A DNA stretch of 64,000 nt from Cohnella caldifontis (lineage in GTDB: Bacteria > Bacillota > Bacilli > Paenibacillales > Paenibacillaceae). Each line of letters starts with the position of its first letter. Within the stretch, counting starts at the first letter, position 1. Position numbers and translations under genes: made by a program. Location of the stretch: the NCBI RefSeq assembly GCF_029360585.1, contig NZ_JAQZSJ010000001.1, positions 62,001 through 126,000 of the forward strand, given 5' to 3'. This document shows positions 8,484 through 17,857 of this stretch, one piece after another. Under the pieces are notes generated by a model, which was not told where the DNA came from, did no database searches, and saw nothing but the letters and a program-made list of their open reading frames with translations.

Positions 8484-9470
8484 TCAGTTCGTCCGGACGT
8501 CCTCCGGCCGCAGCGACATGAGCTCCTGCCGGCCCGGCGAACCCGCCGGATACTGCGACAGCAGCCGCACCGCTTGATTGCGGATCGCCCGCTCCAGGAC
8601 GTTGCGGACGAACCGGGCGTTGCTGAAATGGTACATCGATTCCGCCTTTTCCTGCAGGATCAGCTCCCGCAGCTTAAACAGCGTCTGGGGCAGCATCGCG
8701 TATTCGCGTTCCTTCACCATGCCTTCCGCGATTTGGATCAACTGATCCACCGAATAATCGGGAAATTCCATTTGGATCGGAAAACGAGACGGCAGCCCCG
8801 GATTGGTCAGCAAAAACGCGTCGATCTCCAGCGTATACCCCGCCAAGATCAGCACGAATTGGTTTTTGTAGTCTTCCATCGCTTTGACCAGCGTATCGAT
8901 CGCTTCCTTGCCGAAGTCTTTCTCCCCGCCGCGCGCGAGGCTGTAGGCTTCGTCAACGAACAAGACGCCGCCCAGCGCCTTCTTGACTAAATCGCGCGTC
9001 TTCTGCGCGGTATGCCCGATATATTCCCCGACCAGGTCCGCCCGCTCGACCTCGATGAAGTGCCCCTTGGACAGCAGCCCCATCCCTTGGAACATCCGCG
9101 CGAGCAGCCGGGCGACCGTCGTTTTGCCCGTGCCGGGGTTGCCTTTGAAGATCATGTGGTACACGTGGGATAATGACTGCAGGCCGGCTTCCTGGCGCAA
9201 TTGGTTCACTTGGAGCAGCGCGTAGATCTCGTAGACGAGCTCTTTCACGTTATCCAGCCCGGTCAGCTTCTCGAGCTCGCGCTGCCATTCGGCCCACGGG
9301 CCGTGCTGCGGCAGCGTCCGCCCGCCCGAAGCCGTTTCCGTGCCGATGGACGAAGCGGCGCCGCCGAATCCGTCGGAATCGCTTTTGCGCAGGATGATGT
9401 TGATTTGCCTGGACGGCCGCATCGCGTCTGCCGTCTCCCGGACGTTCGGTTGTCCCGCCCTCGCGTTCAT
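8484..9470 (-). CDS. spoVK: Stage V sporulation protein K-like AAA+ ATPase
   Basis: 328-residue AAA+ ATPase of the SpoVK/CbbX type. A variable, probably disordered N-terminal 70 residues precede the AAA domain: Walker A GNPGTGKTTVARLLA, Walker B GGVLFVDEAYSL, a sensor region FVLILAGYT and an arginine finger stretch NPGLPSRF. Bacillus SpoVK acts late in spore maturation, and the gene lies beside hflX there as well. ATG at 9470 follows GGGAGGAAG. A general CbbX-like remodelling role is the alternative reading. Confidence 0.9.
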   Translation of the reverse strand: MNARAGQPNVRETADAMRPSRQINIILRKSDSDGFGGAASSIGTETASGGRTLPQHGPWAEWQRELEKLTGLDNVKELVYEIYALLQVNQLRQEAGLQSLSHVYHMIFKGNPGTGKTTVARLLARMFQGMGLLSKGHFIEVERADLVGEYIGHTAQKTRDLVKKALGGVLFVDEAYSLARGGEKDFGKEAIDTLVKAMEDYKNQFVLILAGYTLEIDAFLLTNPGLPSRFPIQMEFPDYSVDQLIQIAEGMVKEREYAMLPQTLFKLRELILQEKAESMYHFSNARFVRNVLERAIRNQAVRLLSQYPAGSPGRQELMSLRPEDVRTN

Positions 9471-9572
9471 CTCGCTTCCTCCCAGAAGGCAAAATCGGCG
9501 CGCGGGTTCCGGACAGCCTTCCGCCAGTCACCGCCGCCATATCCCAATGTATTCCGGGAACGGGGCGGCTAG

Positions 9573-10238
9573 TCATCCGAACGCGAGACGAAGCTTGGTG
9601 AGCTCCCATTTCGTAAACGCCAGAACTTCCCTCGTCTTATGGTACGCCATGTTCATCACTTTCGAATCGATCACGCTGACTTGCACCGGGTCGTACCCGA
9701 GCGTCCGGGCGATGTCGGCGGCGCGGGCCCCGTGGTAACGGTGCGTGACGATGACGGCGGTGCGCCAGCCTTCCTCCTCCATGATGCGCTTGGAGAACTT
9801 CAGGTTTTCATACGTGCTGAAGGAGTCCTTGTCCATCCGGATCGCGCCGTCCGGCACTCCCTGTTCGAGGAGGTAATTCCGCATGCCTTCCGCTTCGGTG
9901 ATCGTCGCGCCTCCGGCGTCCAGCCCGCCGCTGACGATGATCGAGGAAAACGCGCCTTCGCGGTACAGCTTCAAAGCCTGGTCCAGCCTTTCGCGCAGTC
10001 CAGGGCTCGGCTTGTCGTTCCAGAGCGAGGCGCCGAGCACGATCCCCGCGTCCGCTTTCGCCGTCACGTCCGGCTCCGGGATGCCGTCGAACGTCGCGAT
10101 GCGGACATACAGCCATCCGAGCCAAACGAGAAGCGCCGCGGCCAAGGCCGCCGCCGCCCGAAGGAAATATCGGGCTTTGCGGCTGCGCTTCCCGCGGTTC
10201 CGTTCCAGCCCCGCCAGATTCGATACCGGCAAGCTCAT
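9573..10238 (-). CDS. YdcF/SanA-type DUF218 membrane protein
   Basis: 221-residue protein with an N-terminal transmembrane helix (about residues 23-45) and a DUF218 domain facing out: DAGIVLGASLWNDKPSPGLRERLDQAL, IIVSGGLDAGG, DSFSTYENLKFSK and VTHRYHGARA are typical. Members are associated with envelope integrity, but the reaction is undefined. The ATG shares an ATGA overlap with the stop of the upstream DUF402 gene, so the two are translationally coupled; an upstream extension of this frame lies inside that gene and is not used. Confidence 0.88.
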   Translation of the reverse strand: MSLPVSNLAGLERNRGKRSRKARYFLRAAAALAAALLVWLGWLYVRIATFDGIPEPDVTAKADAGIVLGASLWNDKPSPGLRERLDQALKLYREGAFSSIIVSGGLDAGGATITEAEGMRNYLLEQGVPDGAIRMDKDSFSTYENLKFSKRIMEEEGWRTAVIVTHRYHGARAADIARTLGYDPVQVSVIDSKVMNMAYHKTREVLAFTKWELTKLRLAFG

Positions 10239-10801
10239 CCGATCGACGTTCCTTTCTCCCAGCCCAGTTTGTCCAACAGCTGCTTGCGATGGCGGATGCT
10301 CATGTCGAAATAAGGAAACTTTTTGCTCCGGATCCATTCCAGCAGGCGGGCCGCCGTCCGCTGGGCCAGATCGGAATCCTTCTGCGTGATGAGGCCGTCG
10401 TCCAACGCTTCCTCCAGCTCGTCCTCGTCGAGCAGCAGCACTTCTCCGGTGGGCAGCGTGACGATATCCAAATACAGGTCGTCGAACCAGGGCACTTGCT
10501 GATCGGTCAGGCCTTGCGTCTTGCAAATGTCGATGTACCATTGGACGACGTTGCCCGCCGGATCGAACATCGTCGTCACGACGAAGTGTTCGCCCTTCGG
10601 GAAATGCTGCATCCACAAATAGCCCCGGTCGGCCAGGCACATCTTCCGGCCGTTGTATTCTTTCCACAGCGGGTCGCGAAGCTCCTGGATGCGATACAAC
10701 GTCACGAAGCCGCGGAACTGCGGGTCGTCCATCGGGAAGCAGGCGTAATTCTTTTTCAAAATGCGGCGCCAATTGGCCCGGTCCGAAAATTTACGTTTCA
10801 T
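10235..10801 (-). CDS. DUF402 domain protein
   Basis: 188-residue DUF402 protein. The conserved core is visible in FPKGEHFVVTTMFDPAGNVVQWYIDI and VPWFDDLYLDIVTLPTGEVLLLDEDELEEAL, where acidic residues bind divalent metal in characterised nucleoside di/triphosphatase relatives. Enzymatic activity here is an inference from the family. ATG 10801 follows GAAAGGAACG. It overlaps the YdcF-type gene by four bases and forms a two-gene unit. Confidence 0.85.
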   Translation of the reverse strand: MKRKFSDRANWRRILKKNYACFPMDDPQFRGFVTLYRIQELRDPLWKEYNGRKMCLADRGYLWMQHFPKGEHFVVTTMFDPAGNVVQWYIDICKTQGLTDQQVPWFDDLYLDIVTLPTGEVLLLDEDELEEALDDGLITQKDSDLAQRTAARLLEWIRSKKFPYFDMSIRHRKQLLDKLGWEKGTSIG

Positions 10802-10956
10802 GGCGGACGTTCCTTTCCGTTCGGCCGGCGCTCCTCGTCAGGAGTTTCGCCAGGGAGTGAGTCAACAACAATTACCCAAAGCTTACCACATCTTCGCCGC
10901 GCTCACCAGTTGACGGGTAGGACGACTCCGTCGGAAAGCCGGCGCCGGCATGCAAA

Positions 10957-10980
10957 ACCCGGCATCCGAGGATGCCGGGT
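10957..10980 (-). terminator. Rho-independent terminator of the penicillin-binding protein gene
   Basis: Perfect 11-bp stem ACCCGGCATCC / GGATGCCGGGT with a 2-nt loop; on the minus strand it continues TTTTGC, seven bases beyond the gene's end. Confidence 0.75.
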
Positions 10981-10986
10981 GCGGGT

Positions 10987-13593
10987 TCACCTATTCGGGG
11001 ATGATGACGTCACGGGGCTCGAAGGCTCGCCGGTAGACGGATTGGGCGAGGATTCGGTTCCCAGGCTCGGTGGCGGCGAATTCGCTCCGCCGCCGGTCTG
11101 ATCGCCGGTTTGGCCTCCGTTCTCCGTACCGCCGTTGTTCACGCCCCCGTTGTCGAAGCCGCCGTCGCCTATCCCGCCATTGCCAGCACCGCCGTTGCCC
11201 ATGCCGTCGCCGACTCCTCCAACGTCCGTTCCGCCATCCCCGGCGCCCGGTTCCCCGGGCAGCGGAGCGTTCGGATCGACAGGAGGAACCACGGGCGTAT
11301 TGAGCGCCGAATCGACGAGCACGGAAACTTGGCCGGAAGGCTCGCTCTCCTGATTGGTGTCCGGATCGAAGGCGGTCACGTAATACGTGTACGTCTGGTC
11401 CGGCAGGATCGCCATGTCGTCGAACGCGGGATCGGCCGCTTCCGCCAGTTTGGCGAACGCCCCGTCCGACGGGCCTTTGCGGTACACCCTGTACACGGTT
11501 TTATCCGTGGCGTTCTCCGCGGTCCATTCGAGATGGATCGACACCGAGGTCGGATCGTAAGCGCCGGACAGCGCGGTTACGCCGGCGACCGGCTGCCGAT
11601 CCGCGACGCCTTCCGGTTTCGGGAACGATTGCTTCTTCTTTCCTTCCAGCGCCTTGGACATGACGGCCGAGAACATGGCAGCCGCCTGGCCGCTGCTCTT
11701 CTTGACCAAATGGTTCTTGTCCGTCGAATCGTAACCCATCCACACGGCGGCGGTCAGCTCCGGCGTGTAGCCGACGAACCAGACGTCCCGGTTGGCGCTC
11801 GATTTGAGCCCCGGAATCCCATGCTGCGTCGTCCCCGTCTTGCCGGCGACGGTGCGTCCGGAAATCCGGGCGCGCACCCCCGTGCCGCCGGTCTGCGTGA
11901 CGCCTTTCATGATTTCCGTCACGTAATAGGCCGTTTCGGGCGCCATGACCCGCTGGGCCTTCGGCGCCGAATATTCGTAGACGACCTTGCCTTTGGCGTT
12001 CGTGATCGACAGAACCGAATGGGGATCCTCCAGGATGCCGCCGTTCGCGAACGCGCCGTAGGCGCGCGCCATCTGCAGCGGCGAAACCCCGTGCGTCAAG
12101 CCGCCGAGCGCGATGGCGAGGTTGCGGTCCTCCGAATCCAGCTTGATCCCGAGTTTGGCCGCGAAGTTAATGCCGGTCTTCACGCCGATCTCGTTCAGCA
12201 GCCATACCGCGGCTTGGTTGCGCGATTCTTTGATCGCGAGCGTCATCGGGATCGGTCCTTTATATTTCCCGTCGTCGTTGCCGGGGCAATATTTGCCGTT
12301 GTTGTAGCACGTTTTGTCGTCCCGTAAGGTCGACCAAGGGAAGTAATTCCCGGTTTCGATGGCGGCGCCGTAGGCCACGATAGGCTTGAACGAAGAGCCC
12401 GGCTGCCGCTGCTTGGTCACGCGGTTCCAGCCCGACTTCGCGTAGTCCCGGCCACCGACCATGGCGACTAAGGTGCCGTCATGCTGGTTCATGATGACCA
12501 TGGCGCCTTGCATTTTCACTTCGTCCTTGCTCTGCTCGAACATCTTGTCGTTGTTGAACGCGTCTTCCATCGCCTTCTGGGCTTTCGTGTCGATGGCCGT
12601 CTTGATCGTGTACCCGCCGCTGCGGAGCTCTTCCTCGCTCAGGCCGGTGACGGCTTGGGCTTCGTCCACCACGTAATCGATGTACGTCAAGTACTGGTTG
12701 TTGCTCGTTTTCGAGACGCTCGGGTCGTAATCCACCTTCTTGGCCGCTTCCGCTTCCTCCGCGGTGATCAGTCCCTGATCCCGCATCAGGTTCAGGACGA
12801 CGGCGCGGCGTTCCTTGGACTTCTCCGGATTCGAGATCGGATTGTAGGTGTTGGGCGCCTTCGGAATCCCCGCCAGCGTCGCGATTTGCCAAATCTCCAG
12901 CTGCTGCTTCGGGTCTTTGCTCGTGATGTCCTTATTGAAATAAAATTTGGCCGCCGTTTTGATCCCGTACTGGCCTTTGCCGTAATAAATCCGGTTCAAG
13001 TACAGCTCCAGGATCTCGTCCTTGCTCTTATGCCGTTCCAGCGCCAGCGCGATCGAAGCTTCCGTGCCTTTTCGGAACAGCGTCTTATCGGCATTGAGGA
13101 ACAGGTTTTTGGCCAGCTGTTGGGTGATCGTGCTGGCGCCTTCCTGCGCGCTGCGGTGGATGATGTCTGTCACGAGCGCCCGCCCGATGCCGAACAGATC
13201 GACGCCACCGTGCTCGTAGAAGCGCTTGTCCTCCGTCGCCACGAACGCGTCCCGGACCAGCTTCGGAATTTCGTTGATCGGCGCGTTTTCGCGGTTGCCC
13301 TCCGAAACATACAGCTTGGCGACTTGTTTATCGTTCTGGTCGGTGATGACGGACGCTTGGTCCAAATTCAGCTTGTTCAGGTTTTGGCTGAGGATGCGCT
13401 CTCCGTTCAAAATCACGAGCAGATAGGCGATCACCGCGCAGATGACGCCCAGCACGGCGACGAAGAGCAGCCACAGCCATCCTCTGCGCGCGCCGCGTTT
13501 GCGGGGACCTTTGCCCGGACGTTTGTTGCCGCCCCCTGCCTTGCCGCGGTTCGATGCCGATGCGGGTTGTCCCGCAGGCGTGCGTTCTTGCAT
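10987..13593 (-). CDS. Class A penicillin-binding protein (glycosyltransferase/transpeptidase) with Fn3 domain
   Basis: 868-residue bifunctional peptidoglycan synthase. A basic cytoplasmic tail and one transmembrane helix (WLWLLFVAVLGVICAVIAYL) precede the GT51 glycosyltransferase domain (ATEDKRFYEHGGVD, STITQQLAKNLFL). The transpeptidase follows with SxxK in GSSFKPIVA, a SRN motif (KESRNQAAVW) and KTGTT. A fibronectin type III domain (about residues 700-790) leads to a tail of about 80 residues rich in Gly, Asn, Asp and then Ser/Pro. Start chosen at ATG 13593 behind AAGGGGG; the open frame upstream adds 33 residues that lack family similarity. Close to PbpF/PBP1A types; the exact paralogue is uncertain. 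Confidence 0.93.
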   Translation of the reverse strand: MQERTPAGQPASASNRGKAGGGNKRPGKGPRKRGARRGWLWLLFVAVLGVICAVIAYLLVILNGERILSQNLNKLNLDQASVITDQNDKQVAKLYVSEGNRENAPINEIPKLVRDAFVATEDKRFYEHGGVDLFGIGRALVTDIIHRSAQEGASTITQQLAKNLFLNADKTLFRKGTEASIALALERHKSKDEILELYLNRIYYGKGQYGIKTAAKFYFNKDITSKDPKQQLEIWQIATLAGIPKAPNTYNPISNPEKSKERRAVVLNLMRDQGLITAEEAEAAKKVDYDPSVSKTSNNQYLTYIDYVVDEAQAVTGLSEEELRSGGYTIKTAIDTKAQKAMEDAFNNDKMFEQSKDEVKMQGAMVIMNQHDGTLVAMVGGRDYAKSGWNRVTKQRQPGSSFKPIVAYGAAIETGNYFPWSTLRDDKTCYNNGKYCPGNDDGKYKGPIPMTLAIKESRNQAAVWLLNEIGVKTGINFAAKLGIKLDSEDRNLAIALGGLTHGVSPLQMARAYGAFANGGILEDPHSVLSITNAKGKVVYEYSAPKAQRVMAPETAYYVTEIMKGVTQTGGTGVRARISGRTVAGKTGTTQHGIPGLKSSANRDVWFVGYTPELTAAVWMGYDSTDKNHLVKKSSGQAAAMFSAVMSKALEGKKKQSFPKPEGVADRQPVAGVTALSGAYDPTSVSIHLEWTAENATDKTVYRVYRKGPSDGAFAKLAEAADPAFDDMAILPDQTYTYYVTAFDPDTNQESEPSGQVSVLVDSALNTPVVPPVDPNAPLPGEPGAGDGGTDVGGVGDGMGNGGAGNGGIGDGGFDNGGVNNGGTENGGQTGDQTGGGANSPPPSLGTESSPNPSTGEPSSPVTSSSPNR

Positions 13594-13659
13594 ATTCGTT
13601 TCCCCCTTGCACTCCTGTTTCTCTCTATGCTTTCGCCTAACATTCCCCATGAAACAGAG

Positions 13660-13680
13660 AACAACCCTTGAAGGGTTGCT
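13660..13680 (-). terminator. Short hairpin after hfq, weak terminator
   Basis: Minus-strand CAACCCT-TCA-AGGGTTG hairpin followed by TTCTCTGTTTC, about 90 bp past the hfq stop and before the penicillin-binding protein gene. Confidence 0.4.
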
Positions 13681-13768
13681 CCGGCCCATCACTATTCAAT
13701 TAAACGACAGGGACAACCGAAAAGTTTCGAAACGCCCCGGGCGGAAATCCGCCGCAACCGCAGCGCGA

Positions 13769-14011
13769 TTAAGCGTCGGAACCGCTGTCCTGCTGCATCA
13801 GCGAGACGTTCCGCTGCGGCATGAACGTGCTGATGGCGTGCTTGTATACCATTTGTTGGCGGCCTTCGCTGTCGATGACGATGGTGAAGTTATCGAACGC
13901 GCGGACGACGCCGCGGATTTGGAAGCCGTTCGTCAAATAGACGGTAACGGGTACGCTGTCTTTGCGGATTTGATTGAGAAAAGTGTCTTGAATGTTGATG
14001 GATTTGTTCAT
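13769..14011 (-). CDS. hfq: RNA chaperone Hfq
   Basis: 80-residue Hfq, a hexameric RNA-binding Sm-like protein. The Sm1 motif is in [20 protein letters not shown] and [18 protein letters not shown]; the Sm2 motif in [15 protein letters not shown] short acidic/polar tail follows. The ATG at 14011 yields the family-typical [14 protein letters not shown]; the frame extends upstream to a TTG at 14089 but this adds a Phe/His-rich stretch with no match. It lies 74 bp downstream of miaA, the classical miaA-hfq order. Confidence 0.96.
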   Translation of the reverse strand: MNKSINIQDTFLNQIRKDSVPVTVYLTNGFQIRGVVRAFDNFTIVIDSEGRQQMVYKHAISTFMPQRNVSLMQQDSGSDA

Positions 14012-14085
14012 CGGCTTAAAACCCCCATCGCCAAAATGAAAAAAATGCGGTTCCACGCTTGCCGGAATCGAAACGCAAAGTTTTC

Positions 14086-15081
14086 TCAACGAATATATTC
14101 AAGATCGAGATGAAACTTTCCTGCTATTATAGCACAAATCGATTTGAAAAGATCGTCGATTTTTCCTTCTTCGTCCGCTTCCGCCCAGACGAGGTCCTGC
14201 ATGTGCCGAAACCAGGACAGCTGGCGCTTGGCGAAATGGCGGGTATCCCGCTTCAGCCGTTCGACCGCCTCCGCCAGGCTGCATTCCCCGCGCAAATAAG
14301 CAGCGATTTCCTTGTAGCCGAGCCCCTGCATCGAAACGGCATCCTGCGGGACTCCGGAACGGATGAGCGCCTCCACTTCCTCCACGAGACCTTGGGCGAT
14401 CATCGCGTCGACCCGCTCGTTGATGCGGCGGTACAGCGCCGCGCGGTCCATCGTCAGCCCGATCAGGCACAGGCGGTACGGGGACGTTTTGGGTGCGGCC
14501 CGCGTCTGGGCCTGCGTCTCGGACAGGGGACGGCCCGTCGTCTCGAACACTTCCAGCGCCCGGATGATCCTCCGTTCGTCGTTGGGATGCAGCCGGGCGG
14601 CCGTCGACGGATCGACGGCCGCCAAACGGGCGTGAAGCGCCTCCGCGCCGTGAGCTTGGGCGAAATGCCGCATCCGCTCGCGGAACGCCTCGTCGCCGGA
14701 ATCCCCTTGGAATTCGAACCCGTAGCAGACCGACTCCACGTAGAGCCCGGTTCCTCCGACGAGAAACGGCAGCTTGCCCCGCTCGTGAATCTCCCGGATT
14801 TTCTCCGCGCACAAGCTTTGGAACATCGATACGGAGAATGGCTCCTCGGGCTCCAAGATGTCGATCAGATGATGGGGAATGCCTTCCCGCTCCGCCAAAG
14901 GCAGCTTGGCGGTGCCGATGTCCATTCGGCGGTACACCTGCATCGAATCCCCGCTGATGATTTCGGCGTCCAGCGCCTCCGCGATCCGCAAGCTGACCGC
15001 GGTCTTCCCGACCGCCGTCGGCCCGACCAGCGCGAGCAGCGGCGGCCGGTCGTCACGGGCGGCCGATGTCGCCTTCGTCAA
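14086..15081 (-). CDS. miaA: tRNA dimethylallyltransferase MiaA
   Basis: 331-residue enzyme that adds dimethylallyl to A37 of tRNAs reading UNN codons. Motifs: P-loop [14 protein letters not shown] near residue 20, [18 protein letters not shown] with the catalytic Asp, [13 protein letters not shown] and the Rx[17 protein letters not shown] region. Overlaps the upstream methyltransferase by 29 bp, suggesting coupled translation. Confidence 0.96.
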   Translation of the reverse strand: MTKATSAARDDRPPLLALVGPTAVGKTAVSLRIAEALDAEIISGDSMQVYRRMDIGTAKLPLAEREGIPHHLIDILEPEEPFSVSMFQSLCAEKIREIHERGKLPFLVGGTGLYVESVCYGFEFQGDSGDEAFRERMRHFAQAHGAEALHARLAAVDPSTAARLHPNDERRIIRALEVFETTGRPLSETQAQTRAAPKTSPYRLCLIGLTMDRAALYRRINERVDAMIAQGLVEEVEALIRSGVPQDAVSMQGLGYKEIAAYLRGECSLAEAVERLKRDTRHFAKRQLSWFRHMQDLVWAEADEEGKIDDLFKSICAIIAGKFHLDLEYIR

Positions 15082-15850
15082 TTCGGATCACCCCATAGGC
15101 GACGGCAGAGGCGGAATGGCGCGCGGGCGTGAACCCAAGCCGCGCGAATTCCGCGCTGCCGCTGTTGTTTTTGAGCACGACGGATTTGCGTGCGACGCGC
15201 ACGGCCTGCCGGACGGCTTCCTCCGTGAGCGGATCGTGCCGAACGTGGGCTCTTAGAGGGCGCATGGACGAGGAGGAAGCGACGGCCCTGTCGAACATCG
15301 GGTCGAAGTAGACGATGTCCACGCTGCGGTCCGGCATCCCGCGCAGCACCTCCCCGTGATCGCCTAGCCGGACCTCGATCCGGCGGCACGCCGCGTCGGC
15401 TTCCGGCAGCCCGGTGTCCGCGCGCGTCAGTCCTTCGCGAATCAGCACGTACAGCAGCGGCGAAGCTTCGACGGCGATGACGCGGCCCTTCTCTCCCGCC
15501 GCGCAGCTGAACACGATCGCATCCGACGCGAGGCCGGCGGTACAGTCGAGCACGACGTCCCCCGGCCCCGCGCCGGACGCGGCGATCATGGCGTCGCTGC
15601 CTCCGGACAATAGCCGTTTGGCCCGGATCAGGCCCATGCTCGGGTGGAAAAACAGCGGAGGAGAGTTGTCCGATATGTATTTCAGCTGATCCGAATACGC
15701 GACCAGCACCCCATCCGAGCCGTGTTGCCGCTCGATTTGCCGAAGCGTATATCGCCTTCTCGGAACGTAAGGCACGCCCAGCTCCCGGGCCAGCCGGGCC
15801 GCCGTCTCCCGAAGCCCGGCGTCCGGCGCTTCCGCGGTCGTGACGACCAC
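15053..15850 (-). CDS. RsmJ-like class I SAM-dependent methyltransferase
   Basis: 265-residue methyltransferase. The SAM-binding motif is DVVLDCTAGLASDAIVFS (about residues 98-115), followed by RVIAVEASPLLYVLIREGL and an IVYFDPMFDRA motif; the order of the last two is reminiscent of RsmJ, which methylates 16S rRNA G1516. The N-terminal 85 residues (VPYVPRRRYTLRQIERQHGSD) are different from the E. coli enzyme. GTG start at 15850 immediately follows the mutL stop codon (TAA-GTG), indicating translational coupling. RNA methylation is inference. Confidence 0.8.
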   Translation of the reverse strand: MVVTTAEAPDAGLRETAARLARELGVPYVPRRRYTLRQIERQHGSDGVLVAYSDQLKYISDNSPPLFFHPSMGLIRAKRLLSGGSDAMIAASGAGPGDVVLDCTAGLASDAIVFSCAAGEKGRVIAVEASPLLYVLIREGLTRADTGLPEADAACRRIEVRLGDHGEVLRGMPDRSVDIVYFDPMFDRAVASSSSMRPLRAHVRHDPLTEEAVRQAVRVARKSVVLKNNSGSAEFARLGFTPARHSASAVAYGVIRIDEGDIGRP

Positions 15851-17836
15851 TTACATCACCCGCTTGAACAATTTCTCGAGCTCGTACTTGGTGAAGCTGA
15901 CGACGATCGGCCGTCCGTGGGGGCACGTATACGGCATCCGGCAGCGCCCAAGCCGCTCGAGCAGCCGTTCCCCGGACTCGCGGGTCAGCGCCTGGTTCGC
16001 TTTAATCGACGCTTTGCAGGAACAGAGAATGGCCGCTTTCTCCCGGAGGGCGTGCAGGTCGACTTTGCGCTCCTGCAGCACCCATTCGGCCATTTCGCGG
16101 GCAATCTCCGCTTCGTCCCCTTTCGGGAACCAGTGCGGTACCGCCCGTACGATAAAGGTATTGCCCCCGAATTCCTCGAGATATACGCCGGCGCTTTCGA
16201 AAACGGGCATTCTCTCCCGCAGCAGCGCGAATTCGTCCGGCGCGAACTCGAGCGTAAGCGGAAGCAGCAGCTCCTGGCTGGCTTCCTCCGGACGGCCGAA
16301 TTTATCGAAATAATATTCGTAGTGAATCCGTTCGTGAGCCGCATGCTGATCGATCAGGTAGAGGCCGTTCTCGTTCTGCGCCACGATATACGTGCCATGC
16401 AGCTGCCCGATCCAGCTCAGCTCGGGGAACGCGGGACTTTGCTCCTCCCGGTCCGCCGGAGCGGCGAAGGCCGCCTGCCAGACGGCTTCCGGGACTTTGT
16501 CCGGTTCAGGCGCCGCCGGCTTGCGGACGGGCATGCCGGAAGAAGAGCCGCCGTCCCGGCCGTAAGACCAGCCTCGCTCGGGAATATCCGGCTTAGGGGC
16601 GGCGGCGCCAGCCGCGGCGGCTTCTCGGTACGAAGCCGTGTTCGGCGCTGCCGTCTTCGCCGCGAAAGGTTCGCCGGTTTCCCGTACTCCCGTCCATTCG
16701 GCGGGCGCGGCTGATGCGGTATACGCAGCGGATTCGGCGGCTTCGGCCGGCACGCTCTCCGCGGGCGGCAGCTGGAACCGGATTTGATCCTGCACCCAGG
16801 ATGGAGCCGGTTTCGGCGTTCGAACGGAGCCTCCCGACGGGATGTACGCTTGTCCGGAAAGCGCCTCCTTGACCTGCTGCTCGACGAAAGCGCGAAGCTC
16901 CGCCTCCTTGCTGAAGCGGACTTCCAGCTTGGCGGGATGCACGTTGACATCCACCAGAGACGGGTGCATGCGCAAATGCAGGACCGACAACGGATACCGG
17001 TGGACCGGAAGCAAGGTGTGGTACGCCTGCATCAGCGGCTGCACGACCGCCTGGCTGCGGACGAAGCGGCCGTTGACGAGAATCGTCACCGCGTTCCGGT
17101 TGGCCCGGGTTTCCACCGGCATCGCCGTGAGGCCGGAAAGCCCGTAATCGGGACTTTCGCCGGAAAGCTCGATCATCGCTTTGGCGGCGGCCGTTCCGTA
17201 GATGGCGGCAACCACCTGCCGCAAGTCTCCCGTGCCTGCCGTCCTCAGCAGCAATGAACCGTTATGCTTGAACGTGAAGGAGATGTCCGGCCGGGCCAGC
17301 GCCTGGCGATACACGACGTCGGACAGATGCCCGAGCTCCGTCTGGATCGTCTTCATGTACTTCAATCGCGCCGGGGTATTGAAAAACAAGTCGCGGACGA
17401 CCATCTCCGTACCCTGCGGCGCGTTCGTCTCCCCCTGGCCCGCGAGCGTCCCGCCCTCGATCTCGACGAAGCGGGCCAGCCCGCTGCCGTCCGAAGCGCT
17501 GACGCAGCGGACTTTCGCGACGGAAGCGATGCTGGGCAGCGCCTCCCCGCGAAATCCGAGCGTGCCGATCTGGAACAGATCGCGGGCGCTGGCGATTTTG
17601 CTGGTGGCGTGCCGTTCGAACGCCGTCAGCAGATCGTCCGGCAGCATGCCGGAACCGTCGTCCTGTATGCGGAGGAACGTCAGCCCTCCCTCTTCGGCTT
17701 CGATCTCGATGCGGGCGGCGCCCGCGTCGACGGCGTTCTCGATCAGCTCCTTCAGGACGGAAGCCGGACGTTCTACCACCTCGCCGGCGGCGATTTGGTT
17801 GGCCAGATGCTCGTCGAGCGGCCGGATGATGCCCAT
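15851..17836 (-). CDS. mutL: DNA mismatch repair protein MutL
   Basis: 661-residue MutL. The N-terminal GHKL ATPase has ELIENAVDAGA, IQDDGSGM and GTLGFRGEALPSIASV. A Pro/Ala-rich linker (about residues 330-470) leads to the C-terminal domain with the endonuclease motif DQHAAHERIHYE and supporting motifs CSCKASIKANQAL and CPHGRP, so this is a nicking MutL as expected where MutH is absent. ATG 17836 follows AAGGGGAGA. It sits downstream of mutS with an S41 protease between them. Confidence 0.97.
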   Translation of the reverse strand: MGIIRPLDEHLANQIAAGEVVERPASVLKELIENAVDAGAARIEIEAEEGGLTFLRIQDDGSGMLPDDLLTAFERHATSKIASARDLFQIGTLGFRGEALPSIASVAKVRCVSASDGSGLARFVEIEGGTLAGQGETNAPQGTEMVVRDLFFNTPARLKYMKTIQTELGHLSDVVYRQALARPDISFTFKHNGSLLLRTAGTGDLRQVVAAIYGTAAAKAMIELSGESPDYGLSGLTAMPVETRANRNAVTILVNGRFVRSQAVVQPLMQAYHTLLPVHRYPLSVLHLRMHPSLVDVNVHPAKLEVRFSKEAELRAFVEQQVKEALSGQAYIPSGGSVRTPKPAPSWVQDQIRFQLPPAESVPAEAAESAAYTASAAPAEWTGVRETGEPFAAKTAAPNTASYREAAAAGAAAPKPDIPERGWSYGRDGGSSSGMPVRKPAAPEPDKVPEAVWQAAFAAPADREEQSPAFPELSWIGQLHGTYIVAQNENGLYLIDQHAAHERIHYEYYFDKFGRPEEASQELLLPLTLEFAPDEFALLRERMPVFESAGVYLEEFGGNTFIVRAVPHWFPKGDEAEIAREMAEWVLQERKVDLHALREKAAILCSCKASIKANQALTRESGERLLERLGRCRMPYTCPHGRPIVVSFTKYELEKLFKRVM

Positions 17837-17857
17837 CCGAGATCTCCCCTTTCTTAC

